Shown in pieces: positions 17,001 to 24,582 of a stretch of 64,000 bases of DNA. The DNA is taken from positions 5,394,001 to 5,458,000 of the forward strand of contig NZ_JACHMQ010000001.1 of NCBI RefSeq assembly GCF_014208105.1, read 5' to 3'. How positions within the stretch are numbered: the first letter of the stretch is position 1; every line of letters begins with the position of its first letter. The DNA comes from Actinomadura coerulea (GTDB lineage: Bacteria; Actinomycetota; Actinomycetes; Streptosporangiales; Streptosporangiaceae). The notes below the pieces were generated by a model, which worked only from the letters and a program-made list of their open reading frames with translations, did not search any database and was not told the DNA's origin. The position numbers and the translations under genes are program-made.

Positions 17001-17200
17001 CCGCGCTGGCGCAGCGCCTCCACCACGTCCGGAACTTCCAGCCGACCATGTCCACGGCCGCGGCGGGCCGCGCCGCCGAGGACGCCGACGGGCCGGCGTA
17101 CCGCGACGCTGTGTCGGAGTACGCCGGCCTGGGCCGTGCGGAGCTGCGGGCCGCCGCCCGCGAGCTCGCTCGCGAGTTCGGGCGGGGCCTGGGGGACTAG
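14033..17200 (+). CDS. AfsR/SARP-type regulator with NB-ARC ATPase and TPR-like region
   Basis: A 1055-residue pathway or pleiotropic regulator. An OmpR-like winged helix (about 1-88) leads into the bacterial transcriptional activation domain (about 92-240, ending LRDELGTDPGDTLQRVQREL). An NB-ARC/STAND ATPase follows, with Walker A GAGGLGKT (278-285), Walker B VLLVLDNCEH and GLPLAIELAAARV. The C-terminal half is Ala/Leu-rich helical repeats of TPR type. Such proteins activate secondary metabolism or export genes. GTG 14033 is chosen, with GTG 14039 possible; a TACCCT hexamer about 12 bases upstream suggests a leaderless or short-leader transcript. The stop overlaps the stop of the convergent exporter gene. 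Confidence 0.9.
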   Translation: MTVELRVLSGVACRGRDVTSPRLRGLLALLAGEPRAGVSVVRLVEGLWPRERPENPAKALQVVVSRARSQLGADVVASTPTGYRIGLDESAVDASAVVLAASASARRSREGDHAGALSHAEAGLALWDGPPEPDDADDPVSVLRTTRIPTYWTLARARALALARLGRHAEGFEALTRAVREYPRDEELLAELLRCEAATAGPSAALARYESYRRSLRDELGTDPGDTLQRVQRELLQEEAPAVRRGVAHEPNPLVGRTGDLTAVLDLVRASRVTSIVGAGGLGKTRLANAAAREARQRAVHYVPLAGVARDEDVAGEVASVLGVGESPRARGRVGGPADLVQAIAEVLGTGSVLLVLDNCEHVVEGAAALAGALVSMTRDLRILTTSRAPLGLSSESVYPLPALDAATSAELFRRRAHAARPRADLPSGAVEELCRRLDGLPLAIELAAARVRVMSVPEIVRGLDDRFALLRGNARDAPSRHRTMRAVVDWSWNLLSPSGRAAMRALSVFPAGFTADAARHVLEGGDALEVLEDLVDQSLLEPAEGSPGTRFRMLESVREFSAAHREAEGETGRAVSGLLAWAREFGAAHHDTLFGADPFAAVERVRAEQDNLQQALRHGLARGDGPAVAAATAVLGGLWTLEAAYSRLAALAAETAGLLSRLRPGPGDVEVLRTALALNVLGTGLLHGPQATRALVALRRLPPAPPDGLVPAMATVLAALPEILAPGGSVLEELCGRDEPLVAAIANCAAGYIRERDGDVAGALAVTETMIETTCAADIPWCRLLAHSRLSELLMQLDRADRALHHLRISRDLLERYRWPDMFGLTWALASGHAALGEYDEAERWLDRSLVHGPDESFGTVSFNLGARAEIALGRGDADTGLRLWREAVDRLAAEDGPMAPTGLDPWTLEAHCVTVVAHARHGRAELVEDIVGGLPAKLTALVDGPPFPMPAFYMDLPVTGGLLLALAMVDLARPDAAPDVRARAARATALAQRLHHVRNFQPTMSTAAAGRAAEDADGPAYRDAVSEYAGLGRAELRAAARELAREFGRGLGD

Positions 17201-17982
17201 CGGGGCGCCTTCCGGTCGAACAGCACCTTGGAGGAGGCGTAGCCGACGACGGCGAGGCCGACGCACCAGGCGACGGACACCGCCGCGTCCTGCCCGCTCG
17301 GGGTGCCGGCCAGCAGCCCCCGCAGCGTCTCGATCATCGGCGTGAACGGCTGGTACTGCGCGAACCACCGGATCCCGGCCGGCATCGACTCCGGCGGGAC
17401 GATCGTGCTGCCGACGAACGGCAGGAACTGAATGATCATCGGCGTGTTGCTCGCGCCCTCCGGGTTCTTGGCCAGCAGCCCGAGCATGACCGCGAGCCAG
17501 GTCAGCGCGAACGTGAGCAGCACCAGCAGGCCGCCCGCCGCGAGCCAGTCCAGCGCGCCGCCGCTCGTCCGGAAGCCCATCGCGACCGCGACGGCGACGA
17601 CGGCGGCCGTGCTCAGCAGTGTCTGGATCATGCTGCCCGCGACATGCCCGGTGAGCAGCGACGACCGTGAGATCGCCATCGTCCGGAACCGGTCGACGAT
17701 GCCCTCGGTCATGTCCACGCAGACCGACACCGACGTCGCCATGCAGCCGGACGCGACCGCCATGAGGATGATCCCCGGGGCGACGTACTGGATGTAGTCG
17801 CCCTTGGCCGCGCCGCCGACGCCGTCGCCGAGCGCGTTGCCGAACACGCCGACGAACAGCAGCATGATCATGATCGGCATCATCATCCCGGCCATCGTCA
17901 GGGACGGGTAGCGCAGCGCGTGCCGCAGGTTGCGGCGCAGCATCGTCGCGGAGTCCGCCGCCGCGTGCGTGAGAGTTGTCAT
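17197..17982 (-). CDS. ABC-2 type exporter permease (DrrB-like)
   Basis: A 261-residue inner-membrane protein with about six membrane spans (a Met-rich first span near MAGMMMPIMIMLLFVGVFG, and later VVAVAVAMGF and LLVLLTFALTWLAVMLGLL) and the ABC-2 family motif around KNPEGASNTPMIIQFLPF. It forms the channel for the ATPase encoded just upstream; the ATG overlaps that stop by four bases. The likely cargo is a small hydrophobic compound, as for daunorubicin-resistance transporters. The 3' end shares bases with the stop of the AfsR-like gene. Confidence 0.9.
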   Translation of the reverse strand: MTTLTHAAADSATMLRRNLRHALRYPSLTMAGMMMPIMIMLLFVGVFGNALGDGVGGAAKGDYIQYVAPGIILMAVASGCMATSVSVCVDMTEGIVDRFRTMAISRSSLLTGHVAGSMIQTLLSTAAVVAVAVAMGFRTSGGALDWLAAGGLLVLLTFALTWLAVMLGLLAKNPEGASNTPMIIQFLPFVGSTIVPPESMPAGIRWFAQYQPFTPMIETLRGLLAGTPSGQDAAVSVAWCVGLAVVGYASSKVLFDRKAPR

Positions 17983-18953
17983 CGCGAGATCACCTTCTCG
18001 TGGGTCGTGCCGGTGTCGTGGGGCTCGGCGGTGAGGGCGAGGAAGACGTCGTCCAGGTCGGGGGTGTGCACGGACAGCTCGTCGACCTCGACCGATGCGG
18101 CCTCCAGCCGTCCGAGCAGCGTCCGCAGGGAGGCGACGCCGCCGTCCCCGGGCACCTGGAGGGCGAGCGCGTCGTCGTCCCGCGTCACCGAGCCGAGCGT
18201 CCGCGCCGCCGCGTCGAGCGCCGCGAGGTCGGCGAACCGCAGCCGGACGTGCCCGCCCGGGACGAGCCGCTTCAGCTCGTCCGAGGTCCCCTCGGCGACC
18301 AGCCGTCCGCCGTCCAGCACCGCGATCCGGTCGGCGAGCTGGTCGGCCTCCTCCAGGTACTGCGTGGTCAGGAAGATCGTCACGCCGTCCCTGACGAGGC
18401 CGCGGATGATCTCCCACATGGTCCGGCGGCTGCGCGGGTCGAGCCCGGTCGTCGGCTCGTCCAGAAAGATGATCTGCGGGGCGCCGATCAGCGTCATCGC
18501 GATGTCGAGCCGCCGCCGCATCCCGCCCGAGTAGGTGCCGGCCTTCCTGCCGGCCGCCTCCACCAGGTCGAACCGCTCCAGCATCCCGTCGGCGGCCCTC
18601 CGCCCGGCGGCCTTGCCGAGCCGGTGCAGGTCCGCCATGAGGATCAGGTTCTCCCGTCCCGTCAGGAGCCCGTCCACCGCCGAGTACTGCCCGGTCACGC
18701 CGATCGCCCGGCGCACCCCGTCGGGGTCCCTGCGCGGGTCCCGCCCCGCGACGCTGATCTCGCCGCCGTCCGCGCGCAGCAGCGTGGACAGGATGCGCAC
18801 CGCCGTCGTCTTCCCGGCCCCGTTCGGCCCGAGCAGCGAGAAGACCGTCCCGCGCGCCACCTCGAAGTCGATCCCGTCGAGGACGGTGGTGTCCCCGAAC
18901 GCCTTGCGCAGCCCGGTCACCTGGATGGCCGTCTGCCGTGCCTCGATGTTCAT
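17979..18953 (-). CDS. ABC exporter ATP-binding protein (DrrA-like)
   Basis: A 324-residue ATPase of the daunorubicin-resistance DrrA family. Walker A is GPNGAGKT (42-49), the Q-loop is near VTGQYSAVDG, the signature YSGGMRRRLD (141-150), Walker B IIFLDEPTTGLDP, and the C-terminal extension (ALTAEPHD) is typical of DrrA. It energises the permease encoded by the overlapping downstream gene. The start at ATG 18953 has only a weak GGGG upstream. The pair lies between an AfsR-like regulator and a P450 gene, so self-protection or export of a modified metabolite is possible but unproven. Confidence 0.93.
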   Translation of the reverse strand: MNIEARQTAIQVTGLRKAFGDTTVLDGIDFEVARGTVFSLLGPNGAGKTTAVRILSTLLRADGGEISVAGRDPRRDPDGVRRAIGVTGQYSAVDGLLTGRENLILMADLHRLGKAAGRRAADGMLERFDLVEAAGRKAGTYSGGMRRRLDIAMTLIGAPQIIFLDEPTTGLDPRSRRTMWEIIRGLVRDGVTIFLTTQYLEEADQLADRIAVLDGGRLVAEGTSDELKRLVPGGHVRLRFADLAALDAAARTLGSVTRDDDALALQVPGDGGVASLRTLLGRLEAASVEVDELSVHTPDLDDVFLALTAEPHDTGTTHEKVISR

Positions 18954-19025
18954 GCCCCGAAGCTTGCGGGGCGCCGCCTTCAGCCCGCTTTCACGCCGGT
19001 TTCGACCAGTCCGGGCGGCTGAAAG

Positions 19026-20225
19026 TCACCAGCTCAGAGGCAGGGTGTCCAGGCCGAGGACGAGGCTCGCGTGCTCCACCGGCGCGGCGCCGGGGGCGAT
19101 GCGGTAGTCCGGTATCCGGGCGTGCCACTCGCGCAGCGCGATCTGGAGTTCGAGCCGGGCCAGGTGCGCGCCGAGGCAGCGGTGCGGTCCCGCGCCGAAG
19201 GCCAGGTGGCGGGCCGGCGGGCGGTCGATGTCGACGGCGGAGGCGGCGGGCACGGCGCGGGGGTCGCGGGTCGCCATGGCGGTGGGGAGCATGACCATCT
19301 CCCCCGCCCTCATCGGGCAGCCGCGCAGCTCGACGTCGCGGGTGAGCCTGCGGGCGGGCAGGACGGGCGCGTAGACGCGGAGGAACTCCTCGATCGCGTC
19401 CGGGATGACGCCGGGGTCGGAGGCGATCCGGGCCCGGTCGGCGTCCTCCCTCGCCAGGTGCCAGAAGGTGTAGGACAGCTGGGCGGCGACGGTGTCCAGA
19501 CCGGCGAGGAAGAGCAGGACGCACAACTGGAGCAGCTCGTCGTCGGTGACGGGCCGCCCGTCGACGGTGAACCGGGCCGCGGCGCTGACGAGGTCTTCGC
19601 GCGGGCGGGCGCGGCGGTCCTGGACGAGTTCGGTGAGGCAGCCTGTCAGCGCGGCCATGGCTTCGGCCCGTCCGCCGGTGGAGGGCGGCGAGTGCAGGAT
19701 GGCGCGCTCCCACCTGAGGAACTCCTCCAGCCTCTCCGTGGGCAGGCCGACCAGCTCCAGGAAGATGGCGGTGGGAAAGAGGCGTGCGAAGTCGGTGACG
19801 AAGTCGCACGACCCCCGGGACGCGAGACCGTCGATCAGGGCGGCGCAGTGCCGGGTGATCCGGTCCTGGAGGACGGCGGCGGCGACGGGGGTGAAGAACG
19901 GCCGGAGTAACCGCCGCCACGTGGTGTGCAGGGGCGGGTCCAGCATGACCGGGATCCACTGGTGCGCCGGATCCGGGTCGGTGACGGCGATCGCGCGGCT
20001 GGAGAACGTCCCCGGGTCCTGGAAGGCGGCGAGGATGTCGTCGAACCGCGTCAGCACCCAGAAACCTCGCCCGGCGGTGCTGCGGAACGCCGGATGCGTC
20101 TCGCGCAGCTCGTCCATCCGCGCGTGGGCCGTCCCGGCGGGCAGCGGTCCGGCGAACGGATCGAAGTCCACCGGCGGGCCGCCTGCCCTGCCGCCCGCCT
20201 TGCCGCCTTCCGTTCCGTCCTGCAT
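19026..20225 (-). CDS. cytochrome P450
   Basis: A 399-residue class I bacterial P450 mono-oxygenase. The I-helix oxygen-binding motif is AGLDTVAAQ, the ExxR pair lies in IEEFLRVYAP, and the haem loop is FGAGPHRCLGAHLAR with the thiolate cysteine at C350. The substrate is unknown, and no ferredoxin gene is nearby. ATG 20225 is chosen because GGGAGG lies five bases before it; a frame extension to 20267 crosses a palindrome and has no ribosome site. A 7+7 palindrome 34 bases upstream is a likely operator. Downstream are the DrrAB-type exporter and AfsR-type regulator. Confidence 0.95.
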   Translation of the reverse strand: MQDGTEGGKAGGRAGGPPVDFDPFAGPLPAGTAHARMDELRETHPAFRSTAGRGFWVLTRFDDILAAFQDPGTFSSRAIAVTDPDPAHQWIPVMLDPPLHTTWRRLLRPFFTPVAAAVLQDRITRHCAALIDGLASRGSCDFVTDFARLFPTAIFLELVGLPTERLEEFLRWERAILHSPPSTGGRAEAMAALTGCLTELVQDRRARPREDLVSAAARFTVDGRPVTDDELLQLCVLLFLAGLDTVAAQLSYTFWHLAREDADRARIASDPGVIPDAIEEFLRVYAPVLPARRLTRDVELRGCPMRAGEMVMLPTAMATRDPRAVPAASAVDIDRPPARHLAFGAGPHRCLGAHLARLELQIALREWHARIPDYRIAPGAAPVEHASLVLGLDTLPLSW

Positions 20226-20258
20226 CACGGCCTCCCGCGGAGTGTGTCCCGTCGGCCA

Positions 20259-20276
20259 GGATGACACGAGTCATCC
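20259..20276. promoter_or_regulatory. perfect 7-bp inverted repeat upstream of the P450 gene
   Basis: GGATGAC (20259-20265), ACGA, GTCATCC (20270-20276). It is a TetR/MarR-like operator shape, 34 bases before the P450 start and 36 bases after the LtrA stop. No T-tract follows, so an operator is likelier than a terminator. Confidence 0.5.
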
Positions 20277-20311
20277 GGGACGGCCCGCCCGTCAGGCGGA
20301 GGGCAGAGGGC

Positions 20312-21496
20312 CTACTCGGCCGGTTCGGCGGTGCGGGGCCTCAGCGCCGGACGGGTGAGGGTGGTGGCGAGGAGCAGCGCCAGGAGCACGGCGATCAGGA
20401 GGAGGGTCCCGGGAATTCCCAGGGCGGGGGCCGCGACGGTGGTGAGGAGCACCAGGACGGCCGTGGCGACGAGGAGCCCCGGATACGTGTTCATGCGCCG
20501 CATCGGGGCGTGCAGCACCCACAGCATGACCAGGACGACGGCGACGGGGACGGCGACGGAGGCGGCCACCAGCCGTGTGCCCGCCTCGATGTGGTGACCG
20601 GAGGAGGCCACCGCCGTCTCCAGGCCGGCGCCGATGGCGGCGAGCGCGGCGAAGACGAAGTAGTGGCCGTACCCCCACAGGAAGGACCGGTCGCGGCGCC
20701 GTTCCAGGCCCTCGCCCGCGGGCTCGGAGAAGTAGATCCACCAGAGCGCGAACAGGATGGCGAGCCCGGCGAGGGCGATCGTGACGAGTTCGCCGCCGAC
20801 GCCGTGCTCCACGGCGTCCTGCACCGCGTTCGTGGACGCGAGCACGCTCTCCCCCAGCAGGATGATGGTGAACAGCCCGTACCGCTCGGCGATGTGATGG
20901 GGGTGCCAGGTCGTCATGCCGGGCCGCTCCGCGATCGGCGGGACGGACAGGTCGAGCGCGGCGCAGACGAAGAACACCCACAGCGGGCCCTGGTCCGGCA
21001 GTGCGAGCCGCGCCACCCAGAACACCTGGACGACGGACAGGCCGATCGCGTACCGCAGGGCCGTGGCGCGGCCCTCGGGATGCGCGGCGGCCGCGCGCAG
21101 CCAGAGGGCGACGAGGCCGACGCGCATGACGAGGTACCCGATCGTCACGGTGGTGAAGTCGCCGTCGAACGCGTCGGGCACCCCGGCCGCGAGGACGAGG
21201 ACGCCCGCCATCTGCACGAACGTCATGAGCCGGTACGGGACGTCGTCGGTGTCGTAGGCGGAGGCGAACCACGTGAAGTTCATCCACGCCCACCAGATCG
21301 CGAAGAACGTCATGAGGAACGGCGCGAGGGAGTCGCCCACGTGGCCGCCCTCGATGGCGTGGGCGAACCGTCCGGCGGCCTGGGAGACCGCGGCGACGAA
21401 CGTCAGGTCGAACAGCAGTTCAAGGGGGCTGGAGACGCGGTGGGGTTCGCCCAGGTCGCGGGCGACCATGCGGCTTCGGAGCGGCATGGCGCTCAC
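20312..21496 (-). CDS. ltrA: low temperature requirement A (LtrA) family membrane protein
   Basis: A 394-residue polytopic protein with about twelve hydrophobic segments. The N-terminal family hallmark is ELLFDLTFVAAVSQAAGRF (about 26-44); WWAWMNFTWFASAYDTDD and the central HHIAERYGLFTIILLGESV are also typical. LtrA proteins have no firmly known biochemical role; the name comes from a Listeria cold-growth locus. It is leftward like its neighbours, 20 bases after the start side of the acyltransferase stop, with the P450 gene downstream. Confidence 0.92.
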   Translation of the reverse strand: MSAMPLRSRMVARDLGEPHRVSSPLELLFDLTFVAAVSQAAGRFAHAIEGGHVGDSLAPFLMTFFAIWWAWMNFTWFASAYDTDDVPYRLMTFVQMAGVLVLAAGVPDAFDGDFTTVTIGYLVMRVGLVALWLRAAAAHPEGRATALRYAIGLSVVQVFWVARLALPDQGPLWVFFVCAALDLSVPPIAERPGMTTWHPHHIAERYGLFTIILLGESVLASTNAVQDAVEHGVGGELVTIALAGLAILFALWWIYFSEPAGEGLERRRDRSFLWGYGHYFVFAALAAIGAGLETAVASSGHHIEAGTRLVAASVAVPVAVVLVMLWVLHAPMRRMNTYPGLLVATAVLVLLTTVAAPALGIPGTLLLIAVLLALLLATTLTRPALRPRTAEPAE

Positions 21497-21517
21497 TCTA
21501 GGGCCGCGCGCGGGCGG

Positions 21518-22468
21518 TCAGAGGAAGGCGGGGCCCCGGCGCAGCAGCGTCTCGTAGAGCATGTGCTGGACCTTCTCGCGCACATGGTCGGTGATCTCGA
21601 AGACCGTCATGGGGTCGTCGGCGGCGTCCGCGTCGTAGTCGTCCAGCGTCATCGGCTCGCCGAACCGGATCACCCACTTGGACGGGAGCGGGACGAGCCC
21701 GGCGGGGCCGAGCAGCGGGAACGTCGGCGTCACCGGGAAGTACGGGAGGCCGAGGAGGCGGGCCAGCGGACGCAGGTCGGCGATCTTGGGGTAGATCTCC
21801 TCGGCGCCGACGATGGCGCAGGGCACGATCGGGACCCCGGCGCGCAGCGCGGTGCCGACGAACCCGCCGCGGCCGAAGCGCTGGAGCTTGTAGCGCTCGG
21901 AGAAGGGCTTGCCGACGCCCTTGAAGCCCTCGGGGAAGACGCCGACCAGCTCGCCCTTGCCGAGCAGGCGGGCGGCGTCGGCCTGGCAGGCGAGCGTGTG
22001 GCCGGCCTTGCGGGACAGATGCCCGAGCAGGGGGATCTGGTAGACGAGGTCGGCGCCGAGCAGGCGGACCTGCCGGTCTGCGTGGTCGTGCAGGGCGACC
22101 GACAGCATGAGCGCGTCGAGGGGGACCGTGCCGGAGTGGTTGGCGACCAGGAGGGCGCCGCCCTCGGGGATGTTGTCGAGCCCGTCGAGTTCGACGCGGA
22201 ACCAGTGCTCGTAGAGGGCGCGGGCCAGCGGCAGCAGGACGGTGGAGTTGAACTCGGGGTCGAAGCCGAACTCGTCGACCTCGTACTCGCCCGTCAGCCG
22301 GCGCCGCAGGAACGCCAGCCCTGAGGCCAGGGTCTGTTCGAACTGGCCGCGCCCGGGCGGCCGCTCCTCGCCGGGCGGCGGTTCCGCGCCGGGGGCGTCC
22401 TCGCGGACCGCGGCGAGCCGGATGACCTGCGCGCCCTCGTCGTCCCCGGGGTGCGCGTCGTTCGTCAT
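21518..22468 (-). CDS. lysophospholipid acyltransferase family protein (PlsC-like)
   Basis: A 316-residue member of the LPLAT superfamily. Block I is the extended NHSGTVPLDALM, block II is near VRLLGADLVYQIPLLG, and block III is VFPEGFKGVGKPFSERY. It probably acylates a lysophospholipid or other lipid alcohol at the membrane face; the exact substrate is not known. ATG 22468 follows a GAGGAG site; an earlier frame extension overlaps the SDR gene and is rejected. It pairs with the SDR gene 32 bases upstream exactly as Rv0502 follows Rv0501 (galE2) in Mycobacterium tuberculosis. Confidence 0.88.
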   Translation of the reverse strand: MTNDAHPGDDEGAQVIRLAAVREDAPGAEPPPGEERPPGRGQFEQTLASGLAFLRRRLTGEYEVDEFGFDPEFNSTVLLPLARALYEHWFRVELDGLDNIPEGGALLVANHSGTVPLDALMLSVALHDHADRQVRLLGADLVYQIPLLGHLSRKAGHTLACQADAARLLGKGELVGVFPEGFKGVGKPFSERYKLQRFGRGGFVGTALRAGVPIVPCAIVGAEEIYPKIADLRPLARLLGLPYFPVTPTFPLLGPAGLVPLPSKWVIRFGEPMTLDDYDADAADDPMTVFEITDHVREKVQHMLYETLLRRGPAFL

Positions 22469-22500
22469 CTCGGCTCTCCTCTCAGGCGGGTCCAAGCGGG

Positions 22501-23505
22501 TCAGGTCCGTCCCAGCAGGGCCGCGAGGCCGCCGCGGACGAAGCCCCGGGAGGCGGCGAAGTCGGCGAAGGCGGCCTCGGAGCTGTACTTGGGGTGCCAC
22601 GCCAGCTCGCGTTCCAGCGCGGTGGTGTCGAGGACCCGGCCGTAGGTCAGCCAGCGCAGCAGCTCCGGCGAGAACCCCGACAGGCCCGCGAAGCGGCGCC
22701 CCATGTCGCCGAGGACCGAGATGGACGGCGAGGGGACCGGCAGGTAGGGCCGCCCGGCGCGGCGCAGGGCCTGCGACAGCAGCAGCACGCCGTCCCCGGC
22801 CACGTTGTAGCAGCCGGGGTGGTCCTCGACGGTCATGCGCCGCAGCACCTCGACGCCGTCGTCCTCGTGGACGAACTGCAACCGCGGGTCGAACCCGAGC
22901 ACGGTCGGGACGACCGGCAGGCGCAGGTACCGGGTGAGGGGCGAGTCGACGCCCGGGCCGAGGAAGTTCGCGAACCGCAGCACCGACACGGCCAGGTCGG
23001 AGCGCCGCCGCATCAGCCCGCGGACGTAGCCCTCGACCTCGACGGCGTCCTTGGCGTAGCCGGACCTGGGCGCCTCGACGGGCTCGTCGCGCTCGGTGAA
23101 CACGGCGGGGTCCATCGGGGAGGAGCCGTACACGGCGGCCGACGACCGGACGACCAGCTTGCGCATGTCGGGCGAGCGCTGGCAGGCCGCGAGCAGCTGC
23201 ATCGTCCCGATGACGTTCAGCTCCTTGACCTTCGCCCGCGGAACCGACGAGGACGTCACCAGGTTGAGATGCACCACCGTGTCCACCGCGGCCGACGAGA
23301 TGATCTTCGCTATGCCGGGCGTGCGGATGTCCACCCGGACGAACTCGGTGCGGCCGAGCGACTCGGCCGGCGGCACCGTGTCCACCCCGATGACGCGCTC
23401 GATGCCCGGGTCGGCTTGCAGGGTGTTCGCGACCCGCGCCCCCAGGAAACGGGAGACGCCCGTGACGAGGACGACACGGGCCGCGGCGGCGGGCATGGAC
23501 GACAC
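22501..23505 (-). CDS. NAD-dependent epimerase/dehydratase (extended SDR)
   Basis: A 334-residue extended short-chain dehydrogenase. The dinucleotide motif is VTGVSRFLGARV near the N-terminus; DTVVHLNLVTSS and the RSSAAVYGSS strand follow the SDR pattern. The active-site tyrosine appears in SGYAKDAVEVEGY, where the usual YxxxK spacing is altered (Tyr-Ala-Lys), so catalysis may differ from UDP-galactose epimerases. GTG 23505 or ATG 23496 may be the start. It is the Rv0501-like member of the conserved block bS22-SDR-acyltransferase. Confidence 0.85.
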   Translation of the reverse strand: MSSMPAAAARVVLVTGVSRFLGARVANTLQADPGIERVIGVDTVPPAESLGRTEFVRVDIRTPGIAKIISSAAVDTVVHLNLVTSSSVPRAKVKELNVIGTMQLLAACQRSPDMRKLVVRSSAAVYGSSPMDPAVFTERDEPVEAPRSGYAKDAVEVEGYVRGLMRRRSDLAVSVLRFANFLGPGVDSPLTRYLRLPVVPTVLGFDPRLQFVHEDDGVEVLRRMTVEDHPGCYNVAGDGVLLLSQALRRAGRPYLPVPSPSISVLGDMGRRFAGLSGFSPELLRWLTYGRVLDTTALERELAWHPKYSSEAAFADFAASRGFVRGGLAALLGRT

Positions 23506-23545
23506 TGGGCCCTACCCCTTCACGGCTGGACGGCCGGTGTGGTCG

Positions 23546-23644
23546 CTACTTCTTGTTGCGGCGCTGGATGCGCGTCTTCTTCAGAAGCTTGCGGTGCTTC
23601 TTCTTGGCCATCCTCTTGCGGCGCTTCTTGATGACAGAGCCCAC
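23546..23644 (-). CDS. small ribosomal subunit protein bS22 (AURKAIP1/COX24 domain)
   Basis: A 32-residue, extremely basic protein: MGSVIKKRRKRMAKKKHRK followed by a second Lys/Arg-rich half ending in QRRNKK. It matches the mycobacterial bS22 protein (Rv0500B type) found bound to the 30S subunit near the decoding region. It starts at GTG 23644 with GCGAGG five bases upstream. It lies between the small DNA-binding protein gene and the SDR gene, as in Mycobacterium and Streptomyces. It is easily missed by gene callers because of its size. Confidence 0.93.
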   Translation of the reverse strand: MGSVIKKRRKRMAKKKHRKLLKKTRIQRRNKK

Positions 23645-24015
23645 GGAACCTCGCTCGGAGTCTCGGGTGATGTGCAGGAGACGGGCGTGCCGCTGGAGAG
23701 CGACTCTCGGTAAGCGCGCACGGTCCGAGGCCCCAGGGTACCGCTGCGGGGGTGGAGATCATGCCGCGGCCTGCCCCGCGGCCCCGGGACGACCGGCACG
23801 GACGGCGGCCGGCACCGCGCGTCGCACGGCGCCGGGCACCGTCCCTTCCGGGCGGGCGTGGCCGCGGGCCATCGCCCGTCCGCTCGGTGTCCGGACCGTT
23901 CTGCCGGTCCTCGTCCTGCTTCCCCAGCTTCGGGCCGGCCCCTCGGGGCCCGCCCGACGCCCCCTGCGCGGCCGGGTACTGAGTTCGCGGCGGGGTCATG
24001 CCCCGCCCCTACCCG
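23645..24015. other. intergenic region upstream of bS22
   Basis: 371 bases without a supportable gene. It should hold the bS22 promoter and leader. A 7-bp hairpin (GGCGGGG 23989-23995, loop TCATG, CCCCGCC 24001-24007) lies just past the stop of the DNA-binding protein gene and may be its terminator. Frames here on the plus strand have no family likeness. Confidence 0.5.
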
Positions 24016-24219
24016 TTATCCGGCTTCGATGTACGCGTCGCGCAGGTAATCGTGGACGGCCTGCTCGGGAACCCGGAACGAGCGGCCCACGCGGATCGCG
24101 GGCAGTTCGCCCGAGTGGACGAGACGGTAGACGGTCATCTTGGACACCCGCATCACCGCCGCCACTTCGGCGACGGTCAGGAACCTGACCTCGCTCAGAG
24201 GTCGCTCGCCTGAGGTCAT
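24016..24219 (-). CDS. excisionase/MerR-like helix-turn-helix DNA-binding protein
   Basis: A 67-residue protein almost entirely made of a winged MerR/excisionase-type HTH: FLTVAEVAAVMRVSKMTVYR, then LVHSGELPAIRVGRSFRV. It matches Rv0500A of M. tuberculosis and related small Streptomyces proteins of the broader BldC-like class, though it is not BldC itself. ATG 24219 is preceded by GAAGAGGG. It lies upstream of bS22 in the same direction. The target sites are unknown. Confidence 0.9.
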   Translation of the reverse strand: MTSGERPLSEVRFLTVAEVAAVMRVSKMTVYRLVHSGELPAIRVGRSFRVPEQAVHDYLRDAYIEAG

Positions 24220-24582
24220 CGGACGCCCTCTTCCACACGTGCCGCGCACCGGCCCTTCGGGTGACTTTGATCACGCACGTGTACTTCCTCCAGCGTAAAT
24301 CGCGCACCGGCAGTCGCAAGAGGGGAGTTCCGCACATTTCCGTATCCGACCTGACCCCGGGGATACAGTGCTGATTCCTTACAGACAGTGGGCGCGATGG
24401 TACCGCCCGTGCTATGACGCAAGTTTGTTAACCAGAATCCCGAAACGACCTTCGGTTTCGAAGTGTCAGACGCCTCTCGACAAGCCCATGAGCCCCGTTA
24501 CGGCAGCCCTGTCACAGGGCGTGACAGGCGAGAGGTCGCCACCCAGGCGTCCCCCCGGAGTAAGCCTCCGGGTCGGCGCGCC
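24220..24582. other. intergenic region with an 8-bp hairpin
   Basis: 363 bases between the phosphatase stop and the small DNA-binding protein. CCTGTCAC (24508-24515), loop AGGGC, GTGACAGG (24521-24528) is a perfect stem 55 bases past the phosphatase stop, probably its terminator. A second, weaker repeat (CGAAAC/GTTTCG, near 24443-24460) and an A+T-richer patch near 24420-24435 may be the promoter area of the DNA-binding protein gene. Confidence 0.5.

Noticed and set aside
14033..21496. Secondary-metabolite gene cluster around the AfsR-like regulator, exporter and P450
   Set aside because: No synthase, NRPS, PKS, terpene cyclase or RiPP precursor is present; only regulatory, export and tailoring-type genes.
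20261..22324. 687-codon plus-strand open frame
   Set aside because: Antisense of ltrA and the acyltransferase; the composition is Arg/Gly/His-rich shadow.
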